Shown in pieces: positions 24,228-33,213 of a DNA stretch of 38,779 bases. How positions within the stretch are numbered: the stretch's first letter is position 1; every line of letters starts with the position of its first letter. The notes beneath the pieces are model-generated. The model was not told the DNA's origin. It ran no database searches and worked only from the letters and a program-made list of their open reading frames with translations. A program made the translations under genes and the position numbers. The stretch lies in assembly GCA_041740935.1 (NCBI GenBank), contig JBGSLA010000050.1:1-38779 (forward strand). The letters are read 5' to 3'. This DNA comes from JBGSLA01 sp041740935 (lineage in GTDB: Bacteria; Desulfobacterota; Desulfobaccia; Desulfobaccales; 0-14-0-80-60-11).

Positions 24228-25202
24228 TCACTTCTCAAGAAGATGAGCGCCATGAACAATCCCGAAGGTCAGACTGCTGTATAGCAAGTAGAGATGATGC
24301 ATGCCGACGGCGGTAATGAGAAAGGCCAAAGGACCCTTGTTGGCAAAAAGGAGGTAAAGCTGACGGTTGAGAAGGATTTGCAGTCCCAGTAGCAAAGGAA
24401 ACCCAAAGAAGGCCACGGGATTCCAGAACCCCAGGCCTAAACAAACGAGCTCCCCCCAGGCCAACAAGGCGCTCACGCGGGTGTTCAGGTTGAGGTTCAA
24501 GGTCTTCGGCAGTCGGCCCTGCTGCATAATGAGACGGGTCCAGGGCACGGCCCGCTCAAAGATATCTGAGAGAACCAATTTGGCAAAAGTCCAAACCTTC
24601 AGGTGAGTGACCTGCACCTCGGGGTCAAGGAGAATGCGGTGCCCGGTTTGCCAGAGGCGCATCCCCAATTCGATATCTTCCACTGCCGGGTTCAGATAAC
24701 TTTCGTTAAAACCCCCGAGAGCTGCAAAAGTCTCCCGGCGTATGGCCCCGCAGCCCGACCAGAAGGTGCAGGCCGCCCGGAAACTGGTTTGGTGGGTGAA
24801 GTGATGCAGGAGATTTTTAAACCGGGACATATATCCCGGAGAGGGGGAATCGGCGTCGTAGGACCCGAAGAGGGCCGCCAGGTCGGACTGCTCCCTGAAT
24901 CGAGCCTCCATCCTGGCCAAGGTGTCCGGGTGAACCACCACATCAGCATCCAGAAAAATCAGCAGGTCGCCTGAAGCTTCGGCTGCGCCCCGGTTGCGGG
25001 CCCGGGCCGGTCCCCGGGGGCCGTCCGACAGCTTAATGACATGGGCACCGAGACTTTGGGCTAAGGCCCCCGTACCGTCCGTGGAGCCGTCGTCCACCAC
25101 CACCACCTCATCTGGAGGTCGGCTGGAGACGGGCAGGGCCTGGAGGGCCTGGACCAAAAAGGCGCGGCTGTTGTAGGCCGGAATAATTACCGTGAGCCGC
25201 AT
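24228..25202 (-). CDS. GT2 family glycosyltransferase, membrane-anchored
   Basis: 324 residues from ATG 25202 (the frame opens at 25235, but MRLTVIIPAYNS is the canonical GT2 start). An inverting GT-A enzyme that adds a sugar from an NDP-sugar to a lipid-linked or glycan acceptor on the cytoplasmic face. Seen: VVVDDGSTDGT, the metal-binding DxD in FLDADVVV, an acceptor-side GGFNESYLNPAVEDIELGMRL with the catalytic ED pair, and two or three C-terminal membrane helices (about 235-315). It is the last gene of a leftward set after the flippase, separated by about 410 nt that carry IS-like repeats, so it may have its own promoter. Confidence 0.88.
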   Translation of the reverse strand: MRLTVIIPAYNSRAFLVQALQALPVSSRPPDEVVVVDDGSTDGTGALAQSLGAHVIKLSDGPRGPARARNRGAAEASGDLLIFLDADVVVHPDTLARMEARFREQSDLAALFGSYDADSPSPGYMSRFKNLLHHFTHQTSFRAACTFWSGCGAIRRETFAALGGFNESYLNPAVEDIELGMRLWQTGHRILLDPEVQVTHLKVWTFAKLVLSDIFERAVPWTRLIMQQGRLPKTLNLNLNTRVSALLAWGELVCLGLGFWNPVAFFGFPLLLGLQILLNRQLYLLFANKGPLAFLITAVGMHHLYLLYSSLTFGIVHGAHLLEK

Positions 25203-25613
25203 GTCCCCATCATCCCGACCTAGCAGCGCGGCCAAGGCTCAGAGCCCAAGCCCGGCCGCAGGCTTGCAGGAGAAGCGGGTTCAGGAGCTTTTGCAACAGC
25301 ACCAGGGAAACTCAGGGGGAAGGGCGGGGGACTCAAATGCAGTCGGCAGGTGGTCAAGGACAAGGGGGATTTGGTCAGCATTGCTGTCAATTGGTCACAT
25401 TCCCCGGGTTCATCTCTTATCATGTTTCCCTTGTCCACATCAACGCTTTTCGGCAGCGACGGCGTCAGCCCGGCAATTGACCGGCCCTGTCGACCAAGGT
25501 CCCGGCCTGGCCAGCACCTCAGGAGCTTCAGGAGTGCCCTGCAGGAACAGTCAGGTTGCATTCGTTGGCACACCGCCAGAAAAGAGCCCGTTCCTTTTTA
25601 GAACGTCTTGCGG
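25203..25613. other. Intergenic with IS-end-like repeats
   Basis: Separates the flippase and GT2 genes. Short frames here lack any signature. Repeat structure at 25352-25436 is listed separately. Confidence 0.4.
25352..25436. repeat. Repeat cluster resembling an IS21-type end (remnant)
   Basis: GGTCA occurs at 25352, 25373 and 25393 (20-21 bp periodicity; TGACC on the other strand), and GGACAAGGG (25358-25366) is inverted as CCCTTGTCC (25428-25436). Serial TGACC-type repeats near a TGT end are a feature of IS21-family termini. No transposase remains, so this is a weak call. Confidence 0.3.
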
Positions 25614-27089
25614 TCAGGTTGCCCCGAAGGTTTGAGCCAGGGGATCACCCCGATCAGTCAGGGCCCGCCAGATTAAAGCCAGCTCCCCGAAGCTTACCAG
25701 GCCTAAGAAAAGCAGCGTCCCGGCATAGCCCGCCATGGCGGCGCCCCCGAGGGCCAGGTTAATGTACCAGGAAGATTTCAGCCAGTACAGGGGCACGAAC
25801 AAGCACCCCAGGACTAAAGTCAGGAGCCATGGCCGCACGGAAATAGTCATCAACCCCCGTAAGCGTATCAGATAATATCCACATTGTGCCACTGCTGCGA
25901 GGACAACCGCCAGGCTGCCTCCCAGGCTGCCCCACCGTCCAACGAGGGGGACTCCCAGGATGAGAAATACAGCCAGCCGCAGGGCGGCAGCCTCCAGGGC
26001 CAGGCCGGGGCGGTCCCTGATCATGACCAACACCGACCCCATCGAAACCAAGCCCAGAAAAGGCAGGGAGATGGACATGATCAGCAGGTTGTTGGTCACC
26101 GGCCGGAAGGCTTGGCCGATTAGCAGGGGCAATATGGTGTCCGCCAGAAAAAGCGCGCCAAAGAACAACAGAACGCCGCTCACCCCCAGCCATTTGAGAA
26201 GTTGTTCCACCCACCAGTGGAAACTGGAGGATTCCCGGCGAGAGAGCAATTGAAACAGAAATGGGGCGAAGGCCATGGTAAATTGGAAGAAGGCCACAGC
26301 CACCAGGGTGCACCCCTGATAGGCCAACCCAAAAAAGCTCACCTGGTTATAATCCCCGCTCATTACCAAGATCAAGGCGCCACCAGCGAACTGCAAGGCG
26401 GAGACGATGACCTCGCCGACGAAAAAAATCAAACCCAGACTGAAGTAGGGGGCCAAGTAGCTTAAATCCAGGCCAAAGTATCTTTTGTTCAGGTATGGCC
26501 TGGCCCACCAGCAACCTAGTCCCAGGATCAGGAGCTCTGTCAGGGCCAGTCCAAGACAAGCGCCTTTCAGGCCCCAGAGGGCCACTCCCGCCAGAATAAA
26601 GACCAGAGAGCACCAGCGCATCAGGGTCTCGTTCATCCCCCAGCGGGCCGCTTGGTTGAGGCCAAGAAACAGAGCGAAAATCGAGTTAGCCAGGATATGG
26701 AGAACTACTGCGAGGGCCATGAACCCCAGGACCAAACAGTCCAGGTCCCGAAGCCACAGGAGGGTCAGGAGATAATATATCAGGCCTCCCGCCACACCCA
26801 CCATAATTCGGGTCACCGCCATCTGGCCGACAAATTTGAGCAGCCCTTCCCGATCGTCACGGTGAAGAAACTCGGGGACACAGCGCCCGGCGATCTGGGT
26901 AATCCCCAGACTGCCGCTGAACACTAGCCAAATGGCCAGTGAGGTGAGCAGGGTAAACTTGCCAAAGGTTGTGGGGCCCATAAGACGGGGGACCAGGGCG
27001 GCAAAGATAAAAGCGTACAGGACATGGGAGCCACTCTGGAGCAGGAGAAGCCCGACGTTGCGAACCGTTACCTGAACTTCGGGCAGCAT
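25614..27089 (-). CDS. Wzx-like polysaccharide flippase
   Basis: 491 residues from ATG 27089. The frame opens 54 codons earlier inside the preceding gene, but that part is polar and unlike the family. There are about 12-14 hydrophobic segments across the protein, no nucleotide-binding motif, and the MOP/Wzx look: 'LVPRLMGPTTFGKFTLLTSLAIWLVFSGSLGITQ' at the N-terminus (in pieces). Family role: moves undecaprenyl-linked oligosaccharide across the inner membrane. It sits between the UDP-galactopyranose-mutase-like gene and the GT2 gene in a leftward set, in keeping with O-antigen or exopolysaccharide export. The exact substrate is unknown. Confidence 0.85.
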   Translation of the reverse strand: MLPEVQVTVRNVGLLLLQSGSHVLYAFIFAALVPRLMGPTTFGKFTLLTSLAIWLVFSGSLGITQIAGRCVPEFLHRDDREGLLKFVGQMAVTRIMVGVAGGLIYYLLTLLWLRDLDCLVLGFMALAVVLHILANSIFALFLGLNQAARWGMNETLMRWCSLVFILAGVALWGLKGACLGLALTELLILGLGCWWARPYLNKRYFGLDLSYLAPYFSLGLIFFVGEVIVSALQFAGGALILVMSGDYNQVSFFGLAYQGCTLVAVAFFQFTMAFAPFLFQLLSRRESSSFHWWVEQLLKWLGVSGVLLFFGALFLADTILPLLIGQAFRPVTNNLLIMSISLPFLGLVSMGSVLVMIRDRPGLALEAAALRLAVFLILGVPLVGRWGSLGGSLAVVLAAVAQCGYYLIRLRGLMTISVRPWLLTLVLGCLFVPLYWLKSSWYINLALGGAAMAGYAGTLLFLGLVSFGELALIWRALTDRGDPLAQTFGAT

Positions 27090-27190
27090 GGCGGAAATTG
27101 GGTTTGATGAGTTCTCAGGGGATAGGCCGGTCTGGTCCTGCCCAATATCGGTTTGACGAGCATTTTTCGGATAGCGGGGTTGCGCACCAA

Positions 27191-28606
27191 TCAAGCCTTT
27201 GCGGCGCCGGACGCCTCTTCGTGATGCCGCTCCAGGGTGTTGACGTCCCACAGGTTGCGGATGACACCTCTCAGGTTCCTGGCCGCCAGGATGCCCGTGA
27301 GCATTGAGTGATCCTGGTTGTTATAGCGGTACATGCCGTTACGCCCGATGGTCTGGAGATTTTCCAACGTGCTTAAAAAGGTTTGGATCGTGTCCAACGC
27401 CTGCCGGTAGCCCAGGCGGTACACCGGGTAGGCCTTGGATTGGCGGAAGACCACCCCGCCCTGGACTTTGTGGGCCTGTACCAAGCCGAGCCTGGAGACT
27501 TCCTGGACCGCCAGGCGGATGAGCTCCTGATCATCAAGGTTCCAGAGGTCATCCCCCACGTTGCAGAAGTATTCCAGGCCCAGACTGGTCGTTTCAGAGT
27601 CTGGAACCATGGCGGGGCTCCAGTTCTTAAAATTCTGGATGCGCCCCACTTTAACCTCAGGACCGTGGATATAGAGCCACTGGTCAGGGAAGACCTGCGC
27701 CTGGCTCACTATGAGTCCCACTAAGATAAAGTCCCGGAAGGTGAGATATGAGGCCGCCTCCTGGATGAGTCGGGGGGCAGGAGGGTTGAGTCGCTGCACC
27801 AGAGCGCTCAGAGGCATGCTGGATATGACCTCCCTCACCGGCAGCTGTTTTTCCCTGCCGCCCTCGACGACCACCACCCCGGTGAGGCGATTTCCCTGAT
27901 GCTGCAGCCGGACCACCGGACAGTTGAAAACCACCCGGCCTCCCCGGGCCTCCACCTTCTCCTTAAAACGCTCCCACATCTGGCCCGGACCCAGAACCGG
28001 GTAAAGAAATTCAGTGATCAGAGTGCGGATATGGTTGGAACCCAAAAGGGCGTGCATCAGCGCGGTTTTCAGGGAAAGTCCACTGATCCTCTGGGCTGCC
28101 CAGTCCGCCTGAATTTCCTGGCAGGATAGGCCCCAGATCTTTTCCGTGTAGTGTTTGAAAAAAGTCTCGTAAAGACGCCGGCCGAAGCGGTTGGACACCC
28201 ACTGCTCAAAGTTCTCTTCCACGGCATGGGGCACGATGAGAGCTTTGAGGTAGCTGAACAGAATGAGGGTGCTTTCCCAAGGTCTTAAGTTCGCCAGGGT
28301 GTTCCATGCTTCTAAGGGGTAATTGAGAAAACGCCCCCGATAGTAAATGCGGGAGAGGCGCTTGGTGGTGAGGAGATCGGGGCCCAGCATTTCCTGCCAA
28401 AGACCCTGGATTTCCTGGAAATGCGTGAAAAAGCGGTGGCCGCCGATGTCAAAGCGGTAACCCTGATACACCTCAGTGCGGGAAATGCCCCCCACTCTAT
28501 CTGCTTTTTCCAGGACCAGGGGAGTAAATCCCTGCCCGGTCAATTCATGGGCTGCAGCCAGGCCCGCCGGGCCCGCGCCTATGACGATGACGGGTTCATT
28601 AGACAT
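27191..28606 (-). CDS. FAD-dependent UDP-galactopyranose-mutase/protoporphyrinogen-oxidase-like protein
   Basis: 471 residues. The Rossmann FAD site VIVIGAGPAGLAAAHEL opens the protein (residues 6-22), with 'LEKADRVGGISRT' and 'DIGGHRFF' completing the FAD-binding set seen in the UDP-galactopyranose mutase/amine-oxidase superfamily. The C-terminal 'TIGRNGMYRYNNQDHSMLTGILAARNL' is the conserved FAD-contact segment of the mutase-like group found in polysaccharide clusters. In true Glf the enzyme converts UDP-Galp to UDP-Galf; this group is longer and its reaction is unproven. It is the first gene of the leftward set, with ATG 28606 and a 101-nt gap to the flippase. Confidence 0.85.
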   Translation of the reverse strand: MSNEPVIVIGAGPAGLAAAHELTGQGFTPLVLEKADRVGGISRTEVYQGYRFDIGGHRFFTHFQEIQGLWQEMLGPDLLTTKRLSRIYYRGRFLNYPLEAWNTLANLRPWESTLILFSYLKALIVPHAVEENFEQWVSNRFGRRLYETFFKHYTEKIWGLSCQEIQADWAAQRISGLSLKTALMHALLGSNHIRTLITEFLYPVLGPGQMWERFKEKVEARGGRVVFNCPVVRLQHQGNRLTGVVVVEGGREKQLPVREVISSMPLSALVQRLNPPAPRLIQEAASYLTFRDFILVGLIVSQAQVFPDQWLYIHGPEVKVGRIQNFKNWSPAMVPDSETTSLGLEYFCNVGDDLWNLDDQELIRLAVQEVSRLGLVQAHKVQGGVVFRQSKAYPVYRLGYRQALDTIQTFLSTLENLQTIGRNGMYRYNNQDHSMLTGILAARNLRGVIRNLWDVNTLERHHEEASGAAKA

Positions 28607-29021
28607 TCAGGTCACAGCGGAGCCGCCGGCTTGCATCCCTGCCACCCCGGGCGCAGGTAAAAAGAATGGTGAGGTGCTCCCTCAGAACGAAATGGGATTT
28701 TTGCCAGAGAAATTGGCCAGAGTCTGGTATCATGACTCCATCTTCTTGACATAAGGATAAGGTAATGTCAACCTGCCTGGTCACTTATGAGTCAGCAGAC
28801 TTGCTCCGGCCATTGATCCGACGGATATGGGTGATGGCACTTAACCTCTAGGCGTTGCGGCCCCCAAGCCTGAACCTGATTTACGATTTACAAAGAAGGT
28901 AAACCTGAAATCAATTCCCACAAGCTAACGGACCTCAATCCAGAAGAGGCAGCGGTAGAAAAGGCACGAAGGCCCCGTACCCTGGCAGGCAAACATAAGA
29001 TTGCCACCCCCGGAATAAGTT
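28607..29021. promoter_or_regulatory. Divergent intergenic region of the polysaccharide locus
   Basis: 415 nt between leftward and rightward glycan gene sets. Promoters for both must be here, but no consensus pair stands out. No gene is supported. Confidence 0.35.
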
Positions 29022-30176
29022 ATGCTTCGAGTCCTGTACATCGAAATCTCCCGGGAGCCCCTCAGGGAATCCCATATTCAGCCCCGTCCAGGCTGGACCC
29101 GGCGCCAGATAAGTTTGACCTATGTGTTTTTTGCCCCCTGCGGAGAACAACTCGTACCCGCGCCGGATTCAGAGATTGCCTTCTACCCCACGCACTCTGT
29201 CAGCAAATTGACCTTTCCCCTGGATGCGTTTCGCCTCGCCAGCCGACTGCACCAGGAGCGCCCTTTCCACCTGGTGGTGGCAAATGATCCCATGATGCTG
29301 GGGTTGGTGGGCTACTGCCTCAAGCAGCGCTTCAATCTGCCATTAATGGTCAAGGTCCATACCCAATATTTCGGACACTTCCGGTGGGTCCTGGAGCGCC
29401 CCTACTACCCGCTCTATTACCTGTTAATCCCCTTTCTGTTGGCCCAGGCGGACAAGGTCTGGGCTATAAGCCAAGGTGTCAAAGAAAGTCTCCTCCCCTG
29501 GATGACAGGGCCTGACAAAATCGAAGTCTGTTACACTCCCATTTATACAAATTTTTTTGACTTCCCGCCGCGGCCCCCTGGACAGCGTTTCGGGAGGCAA
29601 CTTCTCTGTGTTGGTTTTTTGAATCGGCAAAAGGGAATCGACACCCTTCTGCAGGCCATGCGTTTGCTGGCTGATGCCGGGAAAGACCCTAGCCTCATTC
29701 TGGCGGGAAGCGGTCCGGAGGAACCTGCCTTGATACAGTTGGCAGAAAAGCTGGACATCAGGGAACGGGTGACTTTTAAGGGGCACGTGCCCTTTAATTT
29801 ATTGGCGCCCCTCTATCGCGGGTGCGATGTCTTTGTGTTGCCCTCCCGGTATGAGGGCCTGGGCAGGGTTCTGGTAGAGGCGGCCCTGGCGGGGGCGCCC
29901 ATTGTGACGACGGCCATAGAAACCTCTCTGGAAGCAGTATTACCGAACGAATCCGCCTTGCTGGTGCCGCCCGACGACCCTGCCGCCCTGGCAGCCGCCG
30001 TCGGCGCCCTTCTGGACCGGCCTGAGAGGGCACGGGCCATGGGTGAAAAAGGTCGGCAATTTGCCCGTCAGCGGTTTGACTTTGAAAAGATAATGGATGG
30101 CGTAGCCGGCTTATGGCATCGAGCCGCCGACATACGCAAGCCCTTGCCCGCCTCACCCAATTGGCTCAAGCCATGA
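29022..30176 (+). CDS. GT4 family glycosyltransferase
   Basis: 384 residues. A GT-B fold retaining transferase: the N-terminal acceptor domain has 'HLVVANDPMMLGLVGYCLKQRF' and 'VKVHTQYFGHFRW'; the C-terminal donor domain has LLCVGFLNRQKGIDTLLQAM, LAGSGPEE, VTFKGHVP, and the GT4 EX7E motif in EGLGRVLVEAALAGAP. The family uses NDP-sugars to extend cytoplasmic lipid-linked glycans. It lacks the usual N-terminal Gly-rich acceptor loop (starts LRVLYIEISREP). It is the first gene of the rightward set, 122 nt before the next. GGA at about -10 is a weak ribosome site. Confidence 0.88.
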   Translation: MLRVLYIEISREPLRESHIQPRPGWTRRQISLTYVFFAPCGEQLVPAPDSEIAFYPTHSVSKLTFPLDAFRLASRLHQERPFHLVVANDPMMLGLVGYCLKQRFNLPLMVKVHTQYFGHFRWVLERPYYPLYYLLIPFLLAQADKVWAISQGVKESLLPWMTGPDKIEVCYTPIYTNFFDFPPRPPGQRFGRQLLCVGFLNRQKGIDTLLQAMRLLADAGKDPSLILAGSGPEEPALIQLAEKLDIRERVTFKGHVPFNLLAPLYRGCDVFVLPSRYEGLGRVLVEAALAGAPIVTTAIETSLEAVLPNESALLVPPDDPAALAAAVGALLDRPERARAMGEKGRQFARQRFDFEKIMDGVAGLWHRAADIRKPLPASPNWLKP

Positions 30177-30298
30177 TCTGGGCTATTTTCTGGGACTGGA
30201 AAGTGGTTTCGGGAGATTAACTTGCCACCGTCTCAGGGAAAACAGGCCTGGCAAAGTCCTTTTCATGCCGGGCAATTTGATTTATAAAAACGGCCAGA

Positions 30299-32434
30299 AT
30301 GAAAAAACCGCGCTTCCGGCAATTACTCCAGGGCCTTGCAGTCCTCACCCAGTTTTTCCCATTCACCTGGCTATACCGGCGGATCTATGCCCTGGCGGTC
30401 CGCCTGTGCGTGCGGCGCTTGCAGAGGATCAGGGGGGTCGCCGCCATCTACCTCCGCCGGGGATTAGCTTCGGGCCGGCCACTCTATGGCTTGAGCGACA
30501 TCGACCTGCTCGTCATGGTGGACAACAATCAACCCAGCCGGGTCAGGGCCAGTGTCCTGTACCAATATGAACTGCTTCGCCGCCTCATCCCCATGCTCCC
30601 CGAAGGAGAGCTCGCCCTGTATGATTTTGAGGAATTCCGCACCCTTTATGAACAGAGTCCCTTTTACCGTCATCGTTTTGAACAGGGGCGGCGCCATTGG
30701 CAGAGGCTGTACGGGGAGGACATCTTCCGGAACTTGCCACCGCCCCTCCCCCTGGAGGAAGAATGCTGCCTGGCCCTGCAAGAGCTAAGTCCGGCGTGGT
30801 ATTACCTGGCCCAGGAGTTGACGGAGTCAGAGGCCCGACCCCCCTTTGTGAGGCGCTATGTGGCCTACAAGTCTCTGGCTGAGGCGGCCCGCGCCCTGGT
30901 GGTGTCCCGGGGGGAAGACCCCGGCATATCCCGGGAAAGTGCGCTGCAGCGCGCCACAGCCCAATATCCCGAATTGTCCGCCCGCTTAAGCAAGGTGCAA
31001 AGCCTGCGCCGGCACCTGCTCTCCCGCAAACCCGTCCCCGTTGATGATCTTCTGGAGACTTTTTTCCGCTTGACCCGGACAGCCCTGGCAGAAAATTCCC
31101 CGGGCAACGGGGTCAGGCGGGTGCTTCGCCTCCAACCGCTACCGCCCGCAGTCTTTCCCCTACCCGGCTTTGCGGAAGCCTTGGCCACGGTAAGAGAGGC
31201 CTGTGCCGCTCTTAAGGAGATGGAACGGGCGGTCCTGTTGCCCCGGCTCCGCTTCGACTCGGTGGCGGAACTGGGAATGGACCTTGAAGAACTGGCCGGA
31301 GCCACCATGGACGCCCTCGACCTGGTGGTGATCGGCCAAGGGATGCCGCCTGCCGAGAGACTGCGCCGGTTTAACTCCATCCTTGATCCCTTGCAGCCGC
31401 TGGTGAATCCCTTCTTCTGCGACCTTGAGGCGGGCGTGGCTGTGGCTTTGCGACCCTTGCCGGGGCGAGTCGTAAAAACTCCCGCCTGGGACCCGGAATT
31501 TTTCGCCTGTCTGTCATCTACCCAACCCCTGGGCCATAACCTGGAAGTCGCCGCCGCGCTTGAAGTTGTGCGGCCCTTCCCCCGGGCCGATTCTTTTGAC
31601 CAGCGGGCCCGAACCCTGCTGGCCTTGTTTCACCAGCGGGAGGTTTTTCAGATCACCCCCCGCAGTTATTTCACCCTTTTCTGGGAGGCCGGCCGAGGTG
31701 CCTGGATGGCCGCCCAAGCCCGTCAACCGGGAGACCTCGACGTCCCGGTAACGAGCGCCCAGGTACTGGAGGCTCTGGTCAGCCTCACACCAGCCGCGGA
31801 GCCCACCCTCCGGCAGATTTACCGGGAATACTGCCGGGAGGCGGGGGATCGTCCACCGGAGGCCCTGCGGTATGTCAATTGGGCCAGGTGGTATGCCTTA
31901 CACCTTGAGGAGCTTCTCTTCTCTCCGGGTCAACTCAACCTGAATCCTCCTCCCCCACCCAGGACAGAGCTGAGTATTTCCGTGGCCATGGCAACCAGGA
32001 ACCGGGCTCAGCTTCTGGGAACTGCACTCCAGTCCCTGGTCGACCAGGTGCGCCCCCCAGACCAGGTGGTGGTGGTGGACAACGCCTCCGGAGATGATAC
32101 ACCGGCAGTGGCCCTTTCTTTCGCCAGGCGGTTGAACTTGATCCTGTTGCGGGAGGAGACGGTGGGGATCCCGCAGGCACGCAACAAGGCCCTGAAACAC
32201 TGCACAGGCGATCTGGTAGCGTTTCTCGATGATGACTGCAAAGCTGAACCCCATTGGCTCTTAGAGCTGGAGCTTCCCTTCCTGAAGGATCCCCACATCG
32301 GGGCAGTGGGTGGCAGCCTGCTGCCCCTGGCGGGACAGTCCGAGTTAGTGGCGCAGTTCTATGATTCCCGCATGTCTGCTGACTGGGGAAAATCAAGAGG
32401 TGTAATCCCGCATGATCATCCAGATTCTCGGTGA
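30299..32434 (+). CDS. Nucleotidyltransferase-like domain fused to GT2 (N-terminal part of a split gene)
   Basis: 711 residues. Residues about 40-300 hold a nucleotidyltransferase-like domain: YLRRGLASGRPLYGLSDIDLLVMVD has the G-(L)-SDxD metal pair (Asp67, Asp69), followed by a helical part as in KNTase-type enzymes. A middle region to about 550 is unrecognised. Residues from about 557 are a GT2 domain (ISVAMATRNRAQLL, VVVDNASGDDT, the metal motif FLDDDCKAEP at about 640). The GT2 domain is cut short: the reading frame ends at TGA 32432-32434, and its missing acceptor half is in the next frame (32412-33098). Removing one G at about 32430-32431 would join them (SRELKEEGYLAKG). The enzyme activates or transfers sugar in the glycan pathway by inference. 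Confidence 0.8.
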   Translation: MKKPRFRQLLQGLAVLTQFFPFTWLYRRIYALAVRLCVRRLQRIRGVAAIYLRRGLASGRPLYGLSDIDLLVMVDNNQPSRVRASVLYQYELLRRLIPMLPEGELALYDFEEFRTLYEQSPFYRHRFEQGRRHWQRLYGEDIFRNLPPPLPLEEECCLALQELSPAWYYLAQELTESEARPPFVRRYVAYKSLAEAARALVVSRGEDPGISRESALQRATAQYPELSARLSKVQSLRRHLLSRKPVPVDDLLETFFRLTRTALAENSPGNGVRRVLRLQPLPPAVFPLPGFAEALATVREACAALKEMERAVLLPRLRFDSVAELGMDLEELAGATMDALDLVVIGQGMPPAERLRRFNSILDPLQPLVNPFFCDLEAGVAVALRPLPGRVVKTPAWDPEFFACLSSTQPLGHNLEVAAALEVVRPFPRADSFDQRARTLLALFHQREVFQITPRSYFTLFWEAGRGAWMAAQARQPGDLDVPVTSAQVLEALVSLTPAAEPTLRQIYREYCREAGDRPPEALRYVNWARWYALHLEELLFSPGQLNLNPPPPPRTELSISVAMATRNRAQLLGTALQSLVDQVRPPDQVVVVDNASGDDTPAVALSFARRLNLILLREETVGIPQARNKALKHCTGDLVAFLDDDCKAEPHWLLELELPFLKDPHIGAVGGSLLPLAGQSELVAQFYDSRMSADWGKSRGVIPHDHPDSR

Positions 32435-33098
32435 GCTTAAGGAAGAGGGCTATCTGGCCAAGGGTCGCCACCCCACCGTTGCTCCGTTTTTTGCCGGAGC
32501 CAATATGGCCATACGGCGCCATGCCCTTGAAGAGATCGGCGGATACGATCCCCAGTGCGTCACCGGTGAAGATTGCGATATCTGCGCCCGCCTGTCAGCC
32601 GCAAACTGGGAGCTCTACATGCGCCGGGATTCGGTGGTCTTCCATAAAAATCCTGCCACCCTCAAGCGTTTGCTGCAGCAATGGTATGGTTACGGCCGTT
32701 ACCATCCCTACGTCTTTGCCAAACATAACGAGCCCGCCGTGGAAATTTACGCCCGCCTCAAGCGGCCCATATCGGGGGAACGCTACCGTTGTCTGTTCTA
32801 CCGACGGTCCCCCTGGGCCGTGGTGCTCTTCCTGACAAATTTCCTGATGCTCCACCTTGCCCTCTTTGGCACAGGAGTAGCCTGGCTTCTGGGAGGATCG
32901 CTTCTCAGTTGGGCAGGTCTCGGTGTGACCATGATGTTGGCGGTGTGCTATGCCTGGCCTGACCTGAGGCACTGGGGCCTGCGCCGGGGCGCAGCCTTCG
33001 CGGGCCTCCGGTACCTGGCTGATCTGGCGCTGTTTGTCGGCGCTTTTATCGGGGGCCTGCACCAGAGGATGTTGTATTTCAGCGCGCCGGTGGATTGA
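32412..33098 (+). CDS. C-terminal half of the split GT2 glycosyltransferase
   Basis: 228 residues. It begins inside the preceding ORF and continues its GT2 domain: 'FFAGANMAIRRHALEEIGGYDPQCVTGEDCDICARL' (given in two pieces: FFAGANMAIRRHALEEIGGYD and GEDCDICARL) contains the acceptor-site GED motif that the upstream part lacks. It is followed by RLLQQWYGYGRYHP and two to three membrane helices (about 130-200). Alone it has no donor-binding half and cannot be an enzyme. It is therefore either a frameshift product of one gene or, less likely, a real split partner translated from ATG 32412. No ribosome site favours the split explanation. Confidence 0.8.
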   Translation: MIIQILGELKEEGYLAKGRHPTVAPFFAGANMAIRRHALEEIGGYDPQCVTGEDCDICARLSAANWELYMRRDSVVFHKNPATLKRLLQQWYGYGRYHPYVFAKHNEPAVEIYARLKRPISGERYRCLFYRRSPWAVVLFLTNFLMLHLALFGTGVAWLLGGSLLSWAGLGVTMMLAVCYAWPDLRHWGLRRGAAFAGLRYLADLALFVGAFIGGLHQRMLYFSAPVD

Positions 33099-33213
33099 TG
33101 TGCTGTGCCTCTAAACAGATCAAAGGGTTGTGGATACTACCGTTCCCAGGTTTACAGGAGCCTAGGTTTGTTGTTATATTCTTCGACCAGACAATCCCCT
33201 TCAAGGGTTCTTC
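33099..33213. other. Short intergenic gap
   Basis: 115 nt. A plain leader with CAAGGG ahead of the kinase start is all that can be seen. Confidence 0.3.

Noticed and set aside
25220..25573. Minus-strand 117-codon frame between GT2 and flippase genes
   Set aside because: Spans the repeat cluster and lacks any motif, so it is non-coding by appearance.
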